Source: Aspidiotus rigidus
Lineage: Eukaryota; Arthropoda; Insecta; Hemiptera; Diaspididae
Direction: 5' to 3'
Assembly (NCBI GenBank): GCA_035079385.1
Contig: JAVHKY010000003.1
Coordinates: 19,131,001-19,195,000, forward strand
DNA length: 64,000 nt
The position numbers and the translations under genes were made by a program. Positions 1 to 11,487 of the stretch are shown one piece after another. The notes beneath the pieces are model-generated. The model saw only the letters and a program-made list of their open reading frames with translations. It made no database searches and was not told the DNA's origin. Each line of letters opens with the position of its first letter. The first letter of the stretch is position 1.

Positions 1-3000
1 TAAATGTTCCAAAAATCAATGCTCTCAGCCAATGGACCAGTTTTGTGTGACGTTACTAATGAAAAATATTGCTGGATATTGCTAAATGCTGCTAGCTGTC
101 AGCGTTCACTCTTTTTTAACATTTTTTTTTTTTTAATTTAAATTCCCATAAGAAAAAATCATGTCCTGAAGACTTAGAAATATAGGAACGAGCCCGCAGC
201 ACTTTCAGCTCCCTCACCATTCTTGGATTCTAAAATCGGTCTAACAAACTATGAGCTAATGACTAAAACATCTGAAATGTTACAAAAGGAATTGATCAAT
301 TCAATTATCCATTCAAATTTTCACCTTTTCATGTCTGAAGACAGTTATTGAAATTGGCACCCCTATAGTTTTATCCTTTTTATTCATTTCTTTATTTTTT
401 AATTTTCAGGTTTTCAATGAACCTACAGCACTGAAGTATTGAAAATTGAGAGACCGTTTAACTGTACAACGACCAAACATACAAAAAAAAATCTTTTAAG
501 TTGCTTGGAGCCCTAGATCAGACAAAATTGAGAAGAGAATCTGAGACCTGAGTTTTGCTTTTAAGAACTGGGAACCAGGAGACGTCTCCTTCAAAAGTGC
601 TAAACAACTCCCAAAAGAGCCGTAAACCGAATTTCGAATTCAGAGCTTGATTTTAGAGCTAGACCCTGTGAACCAGAGCTTAATTCTTGCTCCCGGCTGC
701 AATAAAATTGGAGCAGAGTCGCTCTTTTGGCTCTTTTGAGAGAATGTTTACATTCGAACGATTTAATTCCTCTTCTTCCTCTCGTCAATAACGTGGTGAA
801 AACATCAGGTCCTGATGACTATGGTACCTCTTGATCTCAACTTTAATTATATTTTGAGGACATAGGTACGTATTGAAGTTGAAATGGCATTATTATTTTG
901 GGAGTTTGCAACTCTTTCTCATTCTTTTTCTTTCTTTCTTTCTTTTTCTTTTCAATTATTGATTTTTAAATAGCCTCAGTTAGTATAGTAACACTTATTT
1001 TTACGAGATAATATAATTTTTGAAAAAATCATCAAACGATCTACTCGCAAAAAAATGTCCACACATCCTTAATAAGAAATAATAAATGAAAAAAAATTTT
1101 CCGCTAAAATTTAAATCACGAATATACCTCGTGTTTTCCTTTCTGAAAATTTTTGTAACGTTTAAAAGGTCAAACCATACTCGAGTATAACAGAGAAATA
1201 CGGTTGGGTCTACTGTTATCCATAATATTACACGTTTATTCGTTGCGTGAAAATTGTCATTGAAGCAGTAAACTCGATGATTATTATCATTGTAATGTTA
1301 ATTTTTCTACAGCAATAAGAACGATTCAAACATCAGAAATGAGGACTCAAACGTAGAAAGGTTATTTACATATCCGTAAGATGACGAAAAAAATTTCCTA
1401 CGCTTGAGCCAATTTACTCTTTGTCAATCCTCATTAGTCATGTGTACAAGTTCTGCCAGTCATAGACCAGCTAGGTGACGTAGACTCTTTATTTGAAACT
1501 TAAAATTCGTAGTTCTTTTTCAGACGACGCATTTTGATCATATATTATAATGACAAAATGTAAAAATTTTTGAGATCCTTGTAATGGCATTTGAATTCTT
1601 TTACTGCTATGCATTACGGTTCTCCTATAATATCCATCTCGATGAACGATTTTTTTTTTTTGAGAAATTACGCGAGAAAATATAATTTTACGATGTACTT
1701 ACGCTGCAATTATGTATTTTGTTGAGACGACACTTGAAAGAGAATGAAAAACTATCTTACGAAATACGCCCTGATTGATGACAATGTTGAAAAATGTATT
1801 CTGAGTCCTCGCTATCGGAGAAGTTTAAGACAACGCATGCTCGAAAAACCATTTAGAATTTACTTACAAATCAGACAGGTTATTGTTTCAGAAATTAGCC
1901 CATTTTTCTTGAATACATTTTATGGGTACCTGTCGTTCTTCTGATTTGAGGTACTCCAACCGTGGTCAGAATGTTTACCAAAATATTCATCTCAATTGGT
2001 ATATCAGAAAGAATATTACCAACTTTTTTAATTGCTTATTTGTGTTTAGGAATCATTGTAAGTAGGAGACCAGGAGTGAGTTGCACTGGGTGACGGGTCA
2101 CAGATGGGCTCACTTTTCTTAGCCTAGTATACTGGGTGTGAGGCTAACTAGCTGGCGGACTAAACTTCTTAAACTAGTAACTTAATAAGTTTGTAGATTC
2201 TAGTTTTTTTTTGTGATAGGCTAACATTATTTTACAGACCACGTTTGGACAGCCACAAATTTAAAAATTAGACGGGAGAGGGTACCCAGAGCAAAGGCTT
2301 GAAACATGTAAAAAATGATAACGTGCCACACTCATGCAGTCGCTCATAATTTTTATGGAAGATAAATATTCGAATATCAGTATGAAACAGGGGACTGAGG
2401 ATGGAGTTCAAATCTGTTCAGAACCCTCAGTAAGAGGCGATTTTGCTTTGAAAAACTCTCGAAACAAAGCACTCTGCTCTCCGAAAGTCCAAGATTTTTT
2501 ATTTTTGTGCATGACGTATTAATCTATGATTGGTACGTCATAATTTATTTTATTACATACCTCGTCGGCATCGTTAATGTTTCTTATGTATTTGTCGGCC
2601 TCAATTGTTCGACAAAGATAATCCAACTGGCAACAAAACTTTATGTTTCATACCTACGTTCGATGATTGCAGTCATAAAACTTGGCCGAAATTTTTCATT
2701 TTTTTTCTCACCAATTTAATTAATTTTTTTTTTTACTTCGTAATATGTATTCCATTTACTTGTACACGTCAGTCTAGGGGTGGCATTTCTGCTCAAAGCG
2801 CATAAAGACTTTCGGAATGTATAAAATTTACTTCTTTTCTTTAGGTTCTACTTTGAGTCAGTAATTCTTCGTACCAGAGAATATCTCTTAGGTCAAGGCA
2901 TATACGTCAGAATTTTTTCAATATTCGTTAAGAAAAGAGCGAACCTTAAATATCACAACGAATTCTTTGAGAATTTTCTGAACTCATTTCTTCCAAGTTT

Positions 3001-5750
3001 TATGAACCCCACGAATCTAAAAATGCTGAGCGATAAATCCAGACGTAATGCAGCCTTGGTATCGGTGGTCCAGCATGACGTCATCGAGTACACCAAAGGC
3101 AGCGAGATTAGAATGGAGTACGAAAGCTCGTATGTACGTCACTTTCTCGTAGATAACGTCATTGCAAGCCCCTAACGCATTGACACTCTCGGTTTCACCC
3201 ATTACTACCATTGCTCAAATAAACAGATCTCAACGAAAATTCTGATTTCAATGACTCACCATAAAGTTGGAAAATCTTTGACGAAAAACGGTGTGTAACA
3301 TGAAGATGGTTTATTTCATCACTTTTCTTATCTTGCATGTTGAAATTACCTAATTCGGTACACTAAGATTTTTATTGAACAATAAACTAATTACAACTTC
3401 ATGGAAGGCGTTGAAAAACTTATTTTTAAATGGTTAATAAATAGTGACGACTAGTCTGGTGGAAGGAAATACTCGTAAATGGTCCTCCCGTACCTTACAT
3501 TGTTTTCGATCTTTTCATCCTAATTGCTTTTTTGATGAAGAAATTAGTGAACCACTAATTACACGGTAGGTCTAATTTCCAACTAGTGAGAAATGACACA
3601 TATAGAATCGCGAGATATGTTTTGAGGCCTAAACCCTGAATTTCAACATTACTCTTGTGAATATTTATCGCATCGAGACACGAGTAGTAATTTTCTATCA
3701 ATTAATGATAGAAATTGGTATTTACTTATCTGGCCGACTCTCGGATGCTGACCTCCCTGACCATCGAGTCTTCCTTTTTCAATGGATTTTAATACCAATT
3801 AATCGCTGAAAAACCCTATAAGTGGGAGGTCCATGGTAAAGTTATTTTCCTAGCCCTCAAAACTTACTGAGAACATCCATAAATCGATCATTGATACGTG
3901 AAGAAGTTCGAAGAGGAGCGCCCCTTCCTCCTTAGCCCAGCATACGTGTATATAGCCTGGTATAGGCCTTTATACAATAGTGGGACGCCCTGAAGCCTCT
4001 CTTTCTCCCTCTCAGTATAACTTGGCCTAGTGTAGTATAAAGTTTGAAGAGGACATCCATAGAAGCAACTTTAGGGTACTTTAATCTAGTGTCTGGTGTT
4101 GATTCCTAGCGAGGCTATCGTATAATAGTTTATTCATGTACTTACTCCAAAAAAAGCTTGAAAGTTTTTTGTCCCTTAAATAGGTTGAAGTCGTTCTTTG
4201 GATCATGACGTAATTGGCTCATGATGCAAACTTGAGAATGACTCTCTACAGACTTAGGAATTATTCATGTCAAAATTGAAAAAGAGATAATTTCTAAAAA
4301 GAAAGTGAATGGTTCCAGTTGCTTTATCTTTTCGCGCTCTCTCTCTTCTCATGTCCCAATCATCTCCTTAAAGTCTGTAGAGTCCGCCACCATTATAGAA
4401 TTTTTTTCCATTCCTCGATAGTTATTTTCCTTTGTACTTGTAAAACCCGTTTACGTATACTGTTTACATCAATTGGTTGAATTTCTTCGTCTTCTATTTT
4501 TTGTCTCAGAATCATAATTTTTCCTACTGTTCAGCTCACGGAGAGAATGTAGCCCAGGTTTGTTGGTGTATTATTTGTTTACTCGTTTATAACGCGAAGG
4601 GAGCAAATTAGATCATTTTGTAAAATACGAATATTCGATTTATTATTGTCGAGCGCTAATTTCTGAATAAGATGCTAATCATATACCATAAAACCTTGTT
4701 TAGAATATGTGCTACGAATATGTTATAAGTTGACAATATTCGAATCCTCGAAGGGGATGAGAGGGGGGAATGGTATAATACGTGGAAAGAAACTCTTCGT
4801 ATCACATTAGGTTAGGCCATCGGGTCGCGGATAAAGAAACAATTAGAGTCCAGCTGTAATACGCACACATGTCAAAGCATATAAAACAATAAAAATGTTT
4901 AAAAAATGTGTTTGTCGCTAATAAATCACGTTTTTTGTTACGCTGTAATGAGAGTCGAAAGGTATTTTCTTGTCGAAATACGTAATACGGTAAAGAAAAA
5001 TTATGGCAATAATACGTTATAAGCGTTGCCAAATTAGAGCTTCATTTTGAAATATACAAATTACAAATTAACTAAAAAATTAAACCAATGAAGATTGACA
5101 TGACGGACAGTACAAGTTCTCTATTCTTTATTTATTTTTTTCTTTGAAGGAAAAAATAACTCATCCGCAAATTCTCGGAAAAAAATTCTAATGAATTTTA
5201 ACAAGAATTTGTTGTTATAATACCCTATAATAAAATAGATTAAGGATTTCTAAGCCTCGTAATTTTGCATCGTTCGCCGAAAAATGGATGTTATTCTCTG
5301 GTTTAAAAATAAACGCGCGTACATTTTATCGATTTTAATTCAGAAAATTTTACGGCTCGTAAATGGGATCTAAAATGCTGTCTTTACTGTTTCAAGTTAT
5401 AAACAAATTTTTTATTTCGAAGAAATAAATCGTTTGAAGGAATGCAATAAGTTTTTTTTCCACGATCTTCGTGAACCAGCATTTTGAAAAGAGAATATCA
5501 CGCGAACCTTCGGAAAAGTACATTTTTGACTTTGTCTAGAAACTGAGAATATAATGCGGAATTTATTTTGATAGCTAAAATATTTTTTGTTCTTGAAGTG
5601 TTACACCGGTCCCTTCGTAAATAAATTAATACTGATTTTTGATCACCGGATTATTCACTCAAAAACCTACTCTGAAGATAAGATCTTGAAATTATATCTT
5701 CTGAATGGGTATTCAGACTTCTAATATTTTGTAGACCATCAACAAGCGTC
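1..5750. other. gene-free stretch
   Basis: I see no convincing coding region here; open frames are all under about 80 codons and match nothing I recognise. The stretch holds scattered short repeats: a CCTAGTATACTGG-type word near 2,123, related words near 3,936-4,030, an AGGTCAAGG word near 2,890 and a TGACGTCA palindrome near 3,075. The segment 3,000-3,215 stays open on both strands for about 60 codons and is slightly richer in CpG than its surroundings, but no domain is visible. Homopolymer A and T tracts are common. Confidence 0.6.
900..952. repeat. CTTT/CTTTT microsatellite
   Basis: Pyrimidine-only tract dominated by TTTC and TTTTC units in AT-rich non-coding DNA. Simple-sequence repeat with no visible function. 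Confidence 0.8.
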
Positions 5751-5904
5751 AAAATCAGAAGAAGTCAGGAAAAAGGACAAGCGGGAGGTCACTGTGATAC
5801 GGAAAACAAGATTCTGAAAGATAGCAAGCTTAGAAACTTGATAGAACTTTGGGCCAGATACAACATCCCAAACAAGTCAACGGCGAATCAGAACTAATGC
5901 AGAA

Positions 5905-6500
5905 AAGAGGGAAAAATTGAGATAGTGAAGCAGAGCAGCCAACGGCTACACTAGAGGTATAGTTGAGGGAATTCTTGAGAAGATGGAAACAAAAAAGGGG
6001 ACCCATGGCAGCCCAGCGAGAAAGTAATAACCACAGATACGAAAGTACACCAACAACTTGATGAAGGCTTTCAGTGATCACGATGTGAGTGTGGGCATCC
6101 ATATTAACCAACCCGTGTGGAAGAGAATAAGTAACGACCAGATGGAGGAAAAGGACGAGGAAAGCTTGAACGGAGTGTAGAAGCTAAGTTACAAACAGTG
6201 CGAAGGTATCTACTATGGTGAGACTGGGAGAGAATTTGACATCGCGAGAAAGGAACACGAAACCCCAAGGGAGAAAGAAAATGGCAAGTCACTTTTTGGC
6301 AAATATTGCAACAAAGAACAGTGCAATGGTGGAGGAATATTCGAAGTCATACGAGAAGAAACTCTTGAAACAGTTGGTGGTTGCAAAGGCAAAGAGGAGA
6401 GAGGCTAGCGTCTCAAACAATGTAACCACGTTTGACAGTGAAAGACTCTTCGGATTAATGACTGGACAGAATAAAAAAACGACGGCTTCCTTAACGAAGT
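5905..6500 (+). pseudogene. Penelope-like element family B, GIY-YIG endonuclease fragment (copy 1)
   Basis: Remnant of the C-terminal part of a Penelope-like retroelement polyprotein. The diagnostic piece lies at about 6,198-6,300, where one frame reads GIYYGETGREFD followed by a basic stretch with KEHE; this is the GIY-YIG nuclease signature that in PLEs follows the reverse transcriptase and nicks the target. Just upstream (about 6,175-6,198) the frame carries KLSYKQCEG, the usual lead-in to the nuclease, with an in-frame stop. The 5' part (5,915-5,970) matches the minus-strand copy at 56.1 kb, which also retains reverse-transcriptase sequence. Frame changes and stops break the coding. Differs clearly from family A, whose equivalent motif reads YIGETSRQ. 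The segment ends near a CTTCCTTAACGAAGT word also found at 63.8 kb, possibly the family's 3' tail. Confidence 0.7.
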
Positions 6501-6639
6501 GAAATGAGGAACGCAGGGAACCTGTTGGTTATAGTCACTCTTTTGAATCACTCTATGTGTTTAATTGGTGACCTCGCTACTTGCAGACTAAATGTGTAAT
6601 TATACTTGAATAATAAGGACCATTGAGAACCTTAATTAT

Positions 6640-7150
6640 GCTTGACATGTCGAATCGAAACAATGTCGACGTCTATTTTCAGCTGAATGTGGCAGCCAAA
6701 CGATACCGCTTGCGCCATTGGCTAACTGAAAAATAAAGCTTTGGCTATGGCTTTCGACTTCAGAAAAATATGAAAAATAGAGCCATTTTTCGAATTTAGC
6801 TTTTAGATTTCGGATATTTTGAAAACAAAACATCAATTTTTAATTCAAACTAACGATCTTGGATGGCTTAGGTTTAGGCTTTCGGCTTTCTGCTAGCCTT
6901 TCACTGATTTTCAGTCGACATAAAATTCATTCTCGACCTCAATTCTGAAACTCTATCAAATTGTACACTTCAAATGTACGATTTTTCAATGTCAATTGCA
7001 AGTCTTTTCCCGTAATCCACCCAAAGTCGACGTCGATTTTCAGCCGATGTCAATCTATAAAACCGGTATAGTGGACTCAATTTCAATGTCGATGATAAAG
7101 AAGAGCGGTCGATTTTAAGTTGACTTCCAGTCATTTTGGGTTGATTTGTT
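6640..7150. repeat. GTCGA-rich degenerate repeat, region 1
   Basis: Non-coding stretch with many GTCGA, GTCGAC and TCGACGTC words alternating with AAATTGA and TTTCAAG-type words. The same texture recurs at 22.6-23.4 kb and 28.5-29.0 kb. The repeat units are too diverged here to define a sharp period. Confidence 0.5.
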
Positions 7151-7329
7151 TCAAGGTCACCTTTTTTTTCTGAGTTTTAGACTGAAGTTACAAATCACCA
7201 TATATTATAAAAAAATTAGAAGCCATTGCAGACGTTGCAATGGCAGCGGGGAACCCGCAATTCCTTAACTCGACCTCTCAGGTGGCGTGGAACTGAGTTG
7301 ATAATCTTGTCATATAATTCAAATCGAAA

Positions 7330-7430
7330 TTATCATTCTACATTCCCTCCTATCATATATAGCTCGAGACTCGAAATTCTTCTAAATCTTCTAAGTCCCC
7401 CTCCTATCATATATAGCTCGAGTCTCAAAT
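7330..7430 (-). repeat. two units of the dispersed ~45-bp repeat
   Basis: Two copies, in reverse orientation, of a unit whose plus-strand core is AAATTTCGACTCTCGAG followed by TATATATGATAGG and a purine-rich GGGACTT end. They abut the inverted-repeat element that begins at 7,436. Confidence 0.75.
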
Positions 7431-7435
7431 TTTAA

Positions 7436-7809
7436 CAGGGAACCTGTTTTATGGGGGGCTATTTGAGGAATCTGGCGTGCGCCGTGCGCGAAAAACTTGG
7501 AAAAATTTCGACTCTCGAGTTATATATGATAGGAGGGGGACTTGGAAAAATTTCGACTCTCGAGTCATATATGATAAGAGAGGGACTTACAAAAATTTCG
7601 ACTCTCGAGCTATATATGATAGGGGAGAGGGGGAGGGACTTGGAAAAATTTCGACTCTCGAGCTATATATGATAGGAGAGGGACTTAGAAAAAAAGTCCC
7701 TCTCCTATCATATATGGTTCGAGGGTCGAAATTTTTCTAAGTTTTTCGCTTGACGGCGCACGGCGCACGCCAGATTTCTCAAATAACCCCCCATAAAACA
7801 GGTTCCCTG
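7436..7809. mobile_element. 374-bp inverted-repeat element packed with ~45-bp tandem repeats
   Basis: Both ends begin CAGGGAACCTGTTTTATGG, and the arms stay about 90% similar for roughly 110-120 bp (7,436-7,550 against 7,690-7,809), including a GC-rich block containing GCGTGCGCCGTGCGC. Between and within the arms are at least five units of a repeat with core AAATTTCGACTCTCGAG and TATATATGATAGG. TTAA abuts both ends, but arm identity runs through it, so it cannot be taken as a target duplication. The right end lies about 10 bp from the truncated PLE-A copy. Related ends occur at 39.4 kb and at 62,762-63,064. No coding capacity; probably a non-autonomous DNA element. Confidence 0.65.
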
Positions 7810-7819
7810 TTAAAATATG

Positions 7820-8660
7820 AATTCTCCTCACCTACCTACCTCTTTGCCAAATTCTTGGACCGTTGGTTCAACAATCGCATTGATTTTGAATCTCCTCGTT
7901 CGGTCTTGAATTCGGTCTCCTTAACTAACGTCCTGAAGGGTGTAAGTCTTCCCCCAGGAACAACTATCTGCTCGTTTGATGTTGTTGGTTTGTTCCCGAA
8001 TATTCCTAAAGCTGCTACTATCCAGCGTATGGGTGAGCTACTCGTTAAAGCCAACATCCTCCAATTGGGTCGGACCCTCCGCCCGTTTGGCTTCAGACCC
8101 GCGTTTTACAACCCTGCCACAGTCAAGAGGCTGTTTGGTTGTGAGGCTGAAGGACCCCATACCCGCTGATGAGAGGAGTTGTGTTTATAAGTTCGAATGT
8201 AGGGAATGTGGAGGCTTTTATATTGGTGAGACCAGCCGCCAAATAGAAGTTAGAGTAGCTGAACACCTGAAGTCTTGGAAGAAGGGACACTTAGGGGAGT
8301 CAGCTTTTGCTGATTATTTAATAAACAGTGGCCACAGCTTCCGCGAGGGATCCGAAAAGCCCCTCCATAAGGAGAATTCCTACCGTAAGCGCATTGCCCT
8401 CGAGCATATAGAAATAATGCGTTATCTCAACACCGATGGTATCACTGTACTCAACTCGTACATTCCGGAAGATGGCCTGATTGAACTGGTCTATGATTCA
8501 CACCGCGACTTCTCGTTTGAATACTTTGTTTTTCTCTTCTGTTCGTCAGTTGCTTTCAGTTCAGGCTTGATGATGGTTTATTAACCGGAAGCACTCGTCG
8601 TTTATATTTTTTCTGCGGTTTACATTGTTTATTCTTCCTTCTGAGTATTCGTCCTTTCGC
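7820..8660 (+). pseudogene. Penelope-like element family A, copy with reverse-transcriptase core deleted
   Basis: 5'-truncated PLE. The first part encodes SSPTYLFAKFLDRW and the motif with CSFDVVGLFPNI (reverse-transcriptase motif A Asp), then jumps near 8,058 from KANI directly to LGRTLRPFGFRPAFYN. Compared with the complete copies at 11.5-15.8 kb about 0.7 kb is missing, including motif B and the YVDD catalytic box. A frame change follows at about 8,140. The GIY-YIG endonuclease (about 8,150-8,520) is open and looks complete: CVYKFECRECGGFYIGETSR, then a helix with VRVAEHLKSW and an IALEHIEIM segment carrying the late Glu. This copy lacks the 4-bp insertion that breaks the nuclease in the other two copies. 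The 3' UTR-like tail resembles theirs up to about 8,660. Confidence 0.88.
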
Positions 8661-9480
8661 GTTTTCTTATGGATAGGGGTTGAAACATTTTCTAACAGCA
8701 ATAGAAACACAAATCAACTTGTAAACCTAGCCTGGAGACCAAAAGTAAGTCAAACATATCAAAATTCATTCAATAGGCAATCGCACCCTAAACAGAAATT
8801 CATTTTTCATAAATTCGGTATCCGTCAATTTTCTTCAAGACTACATGAGCATAGTAGAGACGCGCCCCCCTCCCGATCTCGAGAGATTGACACAGATTTA
8901 ACTCGTGTCTTTTTTGAATTTTAAAACACTTTTTTGACATTTTGGCAAAATGTTAAGGAATGAGAGACGCTGAAACAATTTTGACATACTTTTGACTAAG
9001 TTTTGACAAATATTGTAACCAATACTTGACATTATTTTAACCTAAATATTTTTTCAATTGACACTGGGCGTGTACATCGTTAAAAACTGTAGCCTGTTTG
9101 GTTCTTATCTTCTCCTCCCGTGATAGGGTCGCCTCTATTCTAGGGACAACGCCCGTCCTTCAAGTATGGTGTTCCTTTTTCAATAAAAATTTTTCCAACT
9201 CGCTTCATTGTGTCTCAAAAAAACCTATCGTGATTCCTCTAGTGACACAGTAAGTTGGGAAGTTACACTTTTGATGCAACACATCACATCACATTATCGT
9301 GAATGAGGGATCCAATTTCTAAAGTTTAATGATCTGTGAACCTCTCATAGGTACATTCTAGCCAAGCAGAAATTTCTATCAAAACAAAAAGTAATCAAAA
9401 ACTGTCACAAACCGATAAACGTAGAACATTTTTGTGCATGAATATATCAACTTATAATATTACCAAAAAGTTCAGCACTA
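8661..9480. other. gene-free stretch with TTTTGAC word cluster
   Basis: No coding signal. Between about 8,930 and 9,060 the word TTTTGAC or TTGACA recurs at least six times at intervals of roughly 15-30 bp. The rest is unremarkable AT-rich DNA. Confidence 0.5.
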
Positions 9481-9499
9481 TATGCACACTTGATTGATA

Positions 9500-9570
9500 A
9501 AAAAGTTCAGAACACAGACGTTTCGACTGCTTAGCAGTCTTTATGAATGCGTCACTTAAAAGGGACGATG
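9500..9570 (-). ncRNA. hammerhead-ribozyme-like remnant (degenerate)
   Basis: On the minus strand a perfect hairpin GACTGC-TAA-GCAGTC (9,525-9,539) is followed directly by GAAACGTCTG (9,515-9,524). A stem followed by GAAAC matches stem II and the 3' core of a hammerhead ribozyme, and hammerheads are known in Penelope-like elements (established). The 5' core before the stem should read CTGATGA but here reads TTCATAA, so catalysis is not expected. GACG upstream (9,550-9,553) can pair with the CGTC after the GAAA. This may be a relic of a PLE pseudo-LTR; no protein-coding PLE sequence is adjacent. Confidence 0.3.
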
Positions 9571-11475
9571 TTGGAAAGGAGTTTAGAAAAACCAGAGAAC
9601 GACAAGCATTGAATAGAGGAGTAAAATAGCTGTTAAATATGCCAATAGCGGTGCCTAGGTAATGGCAGTTTCTCAGATAAGTTGCAGAGATTGTGCAGAG
9701 CAAACAAGTTCAGACCAGGACTACCGCCACCGATTACAAAGCACGTCTGGTCAAAAATGGTCTTGCTTGTCATGACATAGAGAACGACATGTTTATCTCA
9801 TAAGTTGGGGTTAGGTTTGTTTGCCGTCAAGGGGAACAAAGCACAAGAACGAATGCACCTCTTAAAGCACGTCGAAAAGTTTTGAGTCATACAAATAAGG
9901 TGTCACGCTTGGAAAAGTGCAATACGAATAACTCACGAGAATAATGCGCGCATTGCGCTTACGTATCAGTACCTACTCTGGTTTTCAATTTTATACACGA
10001 ACGACGATGAAAATTTTTTACCAGTCTAGATATAATTTTCATTTCAAAGTTCGCTCATTTTAGTCGCACAGAGGAAGAGATAGAATGTTTCATGACCTTG
10101 CTGTTGCGTAACATACCGAAGACATATGTACAGCACATGCAGCAACTAGACTTCCGTTTGTTCTCATCTGTAAAATTGTTTTATTTTTCGACTGATATTA
10201 TCGTGCTCAATTATACGGATACAGCTTCTTTAAAATGAAGTTTTGTTTTGAATTTTCTTCATTATTTTTCATAAAGTTATTGAATTGTGAATAATAATGC
10301 AACGAATTAGCGTGTAATATAGCCGTCATATATACTCGTACTCGTAATATACCTACCTATACTGAAATTCTACAGCACATATACTGATAATCTAATTATA
10401 GGCTCAAATGATGTACTGTTCTGTTCCCTAGACAAGAAAGAAAAGAAGACAGAAAAGGGAATGAAAATTAGTTAGATTACCAGCCGACGTTCGGAGAAGT
10501 TCGTCGTCGTACTTGAATTTTGACTAATGTTTTGTTTACGCTAGACTGTACCTTTCTGACTCCCAACATCTCTTCAGTGTTCAGCATATCGCATGTGCGC
10601 AGTTATCTTCATCTTTATATTATGAACAATAAATACATGATAAATTATCAGAAAAGTAAGACTGATGTGCGTATTCGCACAATGAGATTTGTTTTCACGA
10701 GATTCGGTAGAAAAAAAGTTAGTAGGTACTGTCGCGATTTCGGTGTAGGCGTACTGAAGAAAAGTAAAATAGACAGAGATGTCGCGACTGATGACAATGA
10801 TACTAATTCTGCAGATGACTACTGACACCTTTCGAATATTTATGATTCACGATCTACTTGAAACACCGCTGAATTTTAAGATTGGTATTTTTGTTTTGTC
10901 CTAATGAAGATAAAATTACTTCAGAACGATGACTGAAGGTTATTAGGACATTAGCCTCGGTCCTGATGTCTCCTAAAATTAATTTCGGTCATCTGCTCGT
11001 CTTCTTCACTCGAATACATATCAGATTTTATTCGATATTTTTCATCTTCGCATAGTTGCAACGGTCCCCGTTCACTGGACTAGTGAAATTCGTAAAAGTA
11101 GGAAAATGAGACTATATAATAGGCTGTATAGGCGTATGCGAATGCTAAAGCTACCGACCTGCTGCATGCTTTATACCCACACACCCGCCATTGGATAGAG
11201 CAACTTAATATTTTACTAGCTGCCTCCTTTCAAGTCCTTCCTTCCCCAGCACATTCATCTGCTGGCCTTTGTATGCTCCGCATTCTTATTAAACACACTT
11301 TCCAACAGCTGATTAATTAGATTCGCCACTCCTAGTCACCAGTGATTACAATTTCTTTGTTCTCTATGCCCGACAAGAGTAAAGGTAGGTGGACAATATT
11401 AAAAAATTTTAGCGACTATGTTGCACCCTCTGCAATGGCAGCAGATACCCACGACCTCCGCTATTCTCAATAATC
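9571..11475. other. gene-free stretch with one unassigned short frame
   Basis: A 101-codon frame at 10,520-10,825 (plus) ends with a basic then an acidic stretch (KKSKIDRDVATDDNDTNS) but matches no family I know and has no visible splice or promoter context; it is probably chance. Otherwise non-coding. Confidence 0.45.
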
Positions 11476-11487
11476 TGTCATGAGTAA

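Noticed and set aside
7330..7800. Regularly spaced repeats that superficially resemble a CRISPR array
   Set aside because: The units are contiguous degenerate tandem copies without unique spacers, occur in both orientations inside an inverted-repeat element, and the surrounding DNA is eukaryotic.
7432..7813. TTAA at both ends of the 374-bp element as a piggyBac-type target duplication
   Set aside because: Arm identity continues through TTAA, so it cannot be separated from the arms, and the related element at 62,762-63,064 has no TTAA.
8160..8185. CTGATGAGAGGAG in the PLE copy as a ribozyme core
   Set aside because: It encodes the conserved PADERS residues ahead of the GIY-YIG domain and lacks GAAA.
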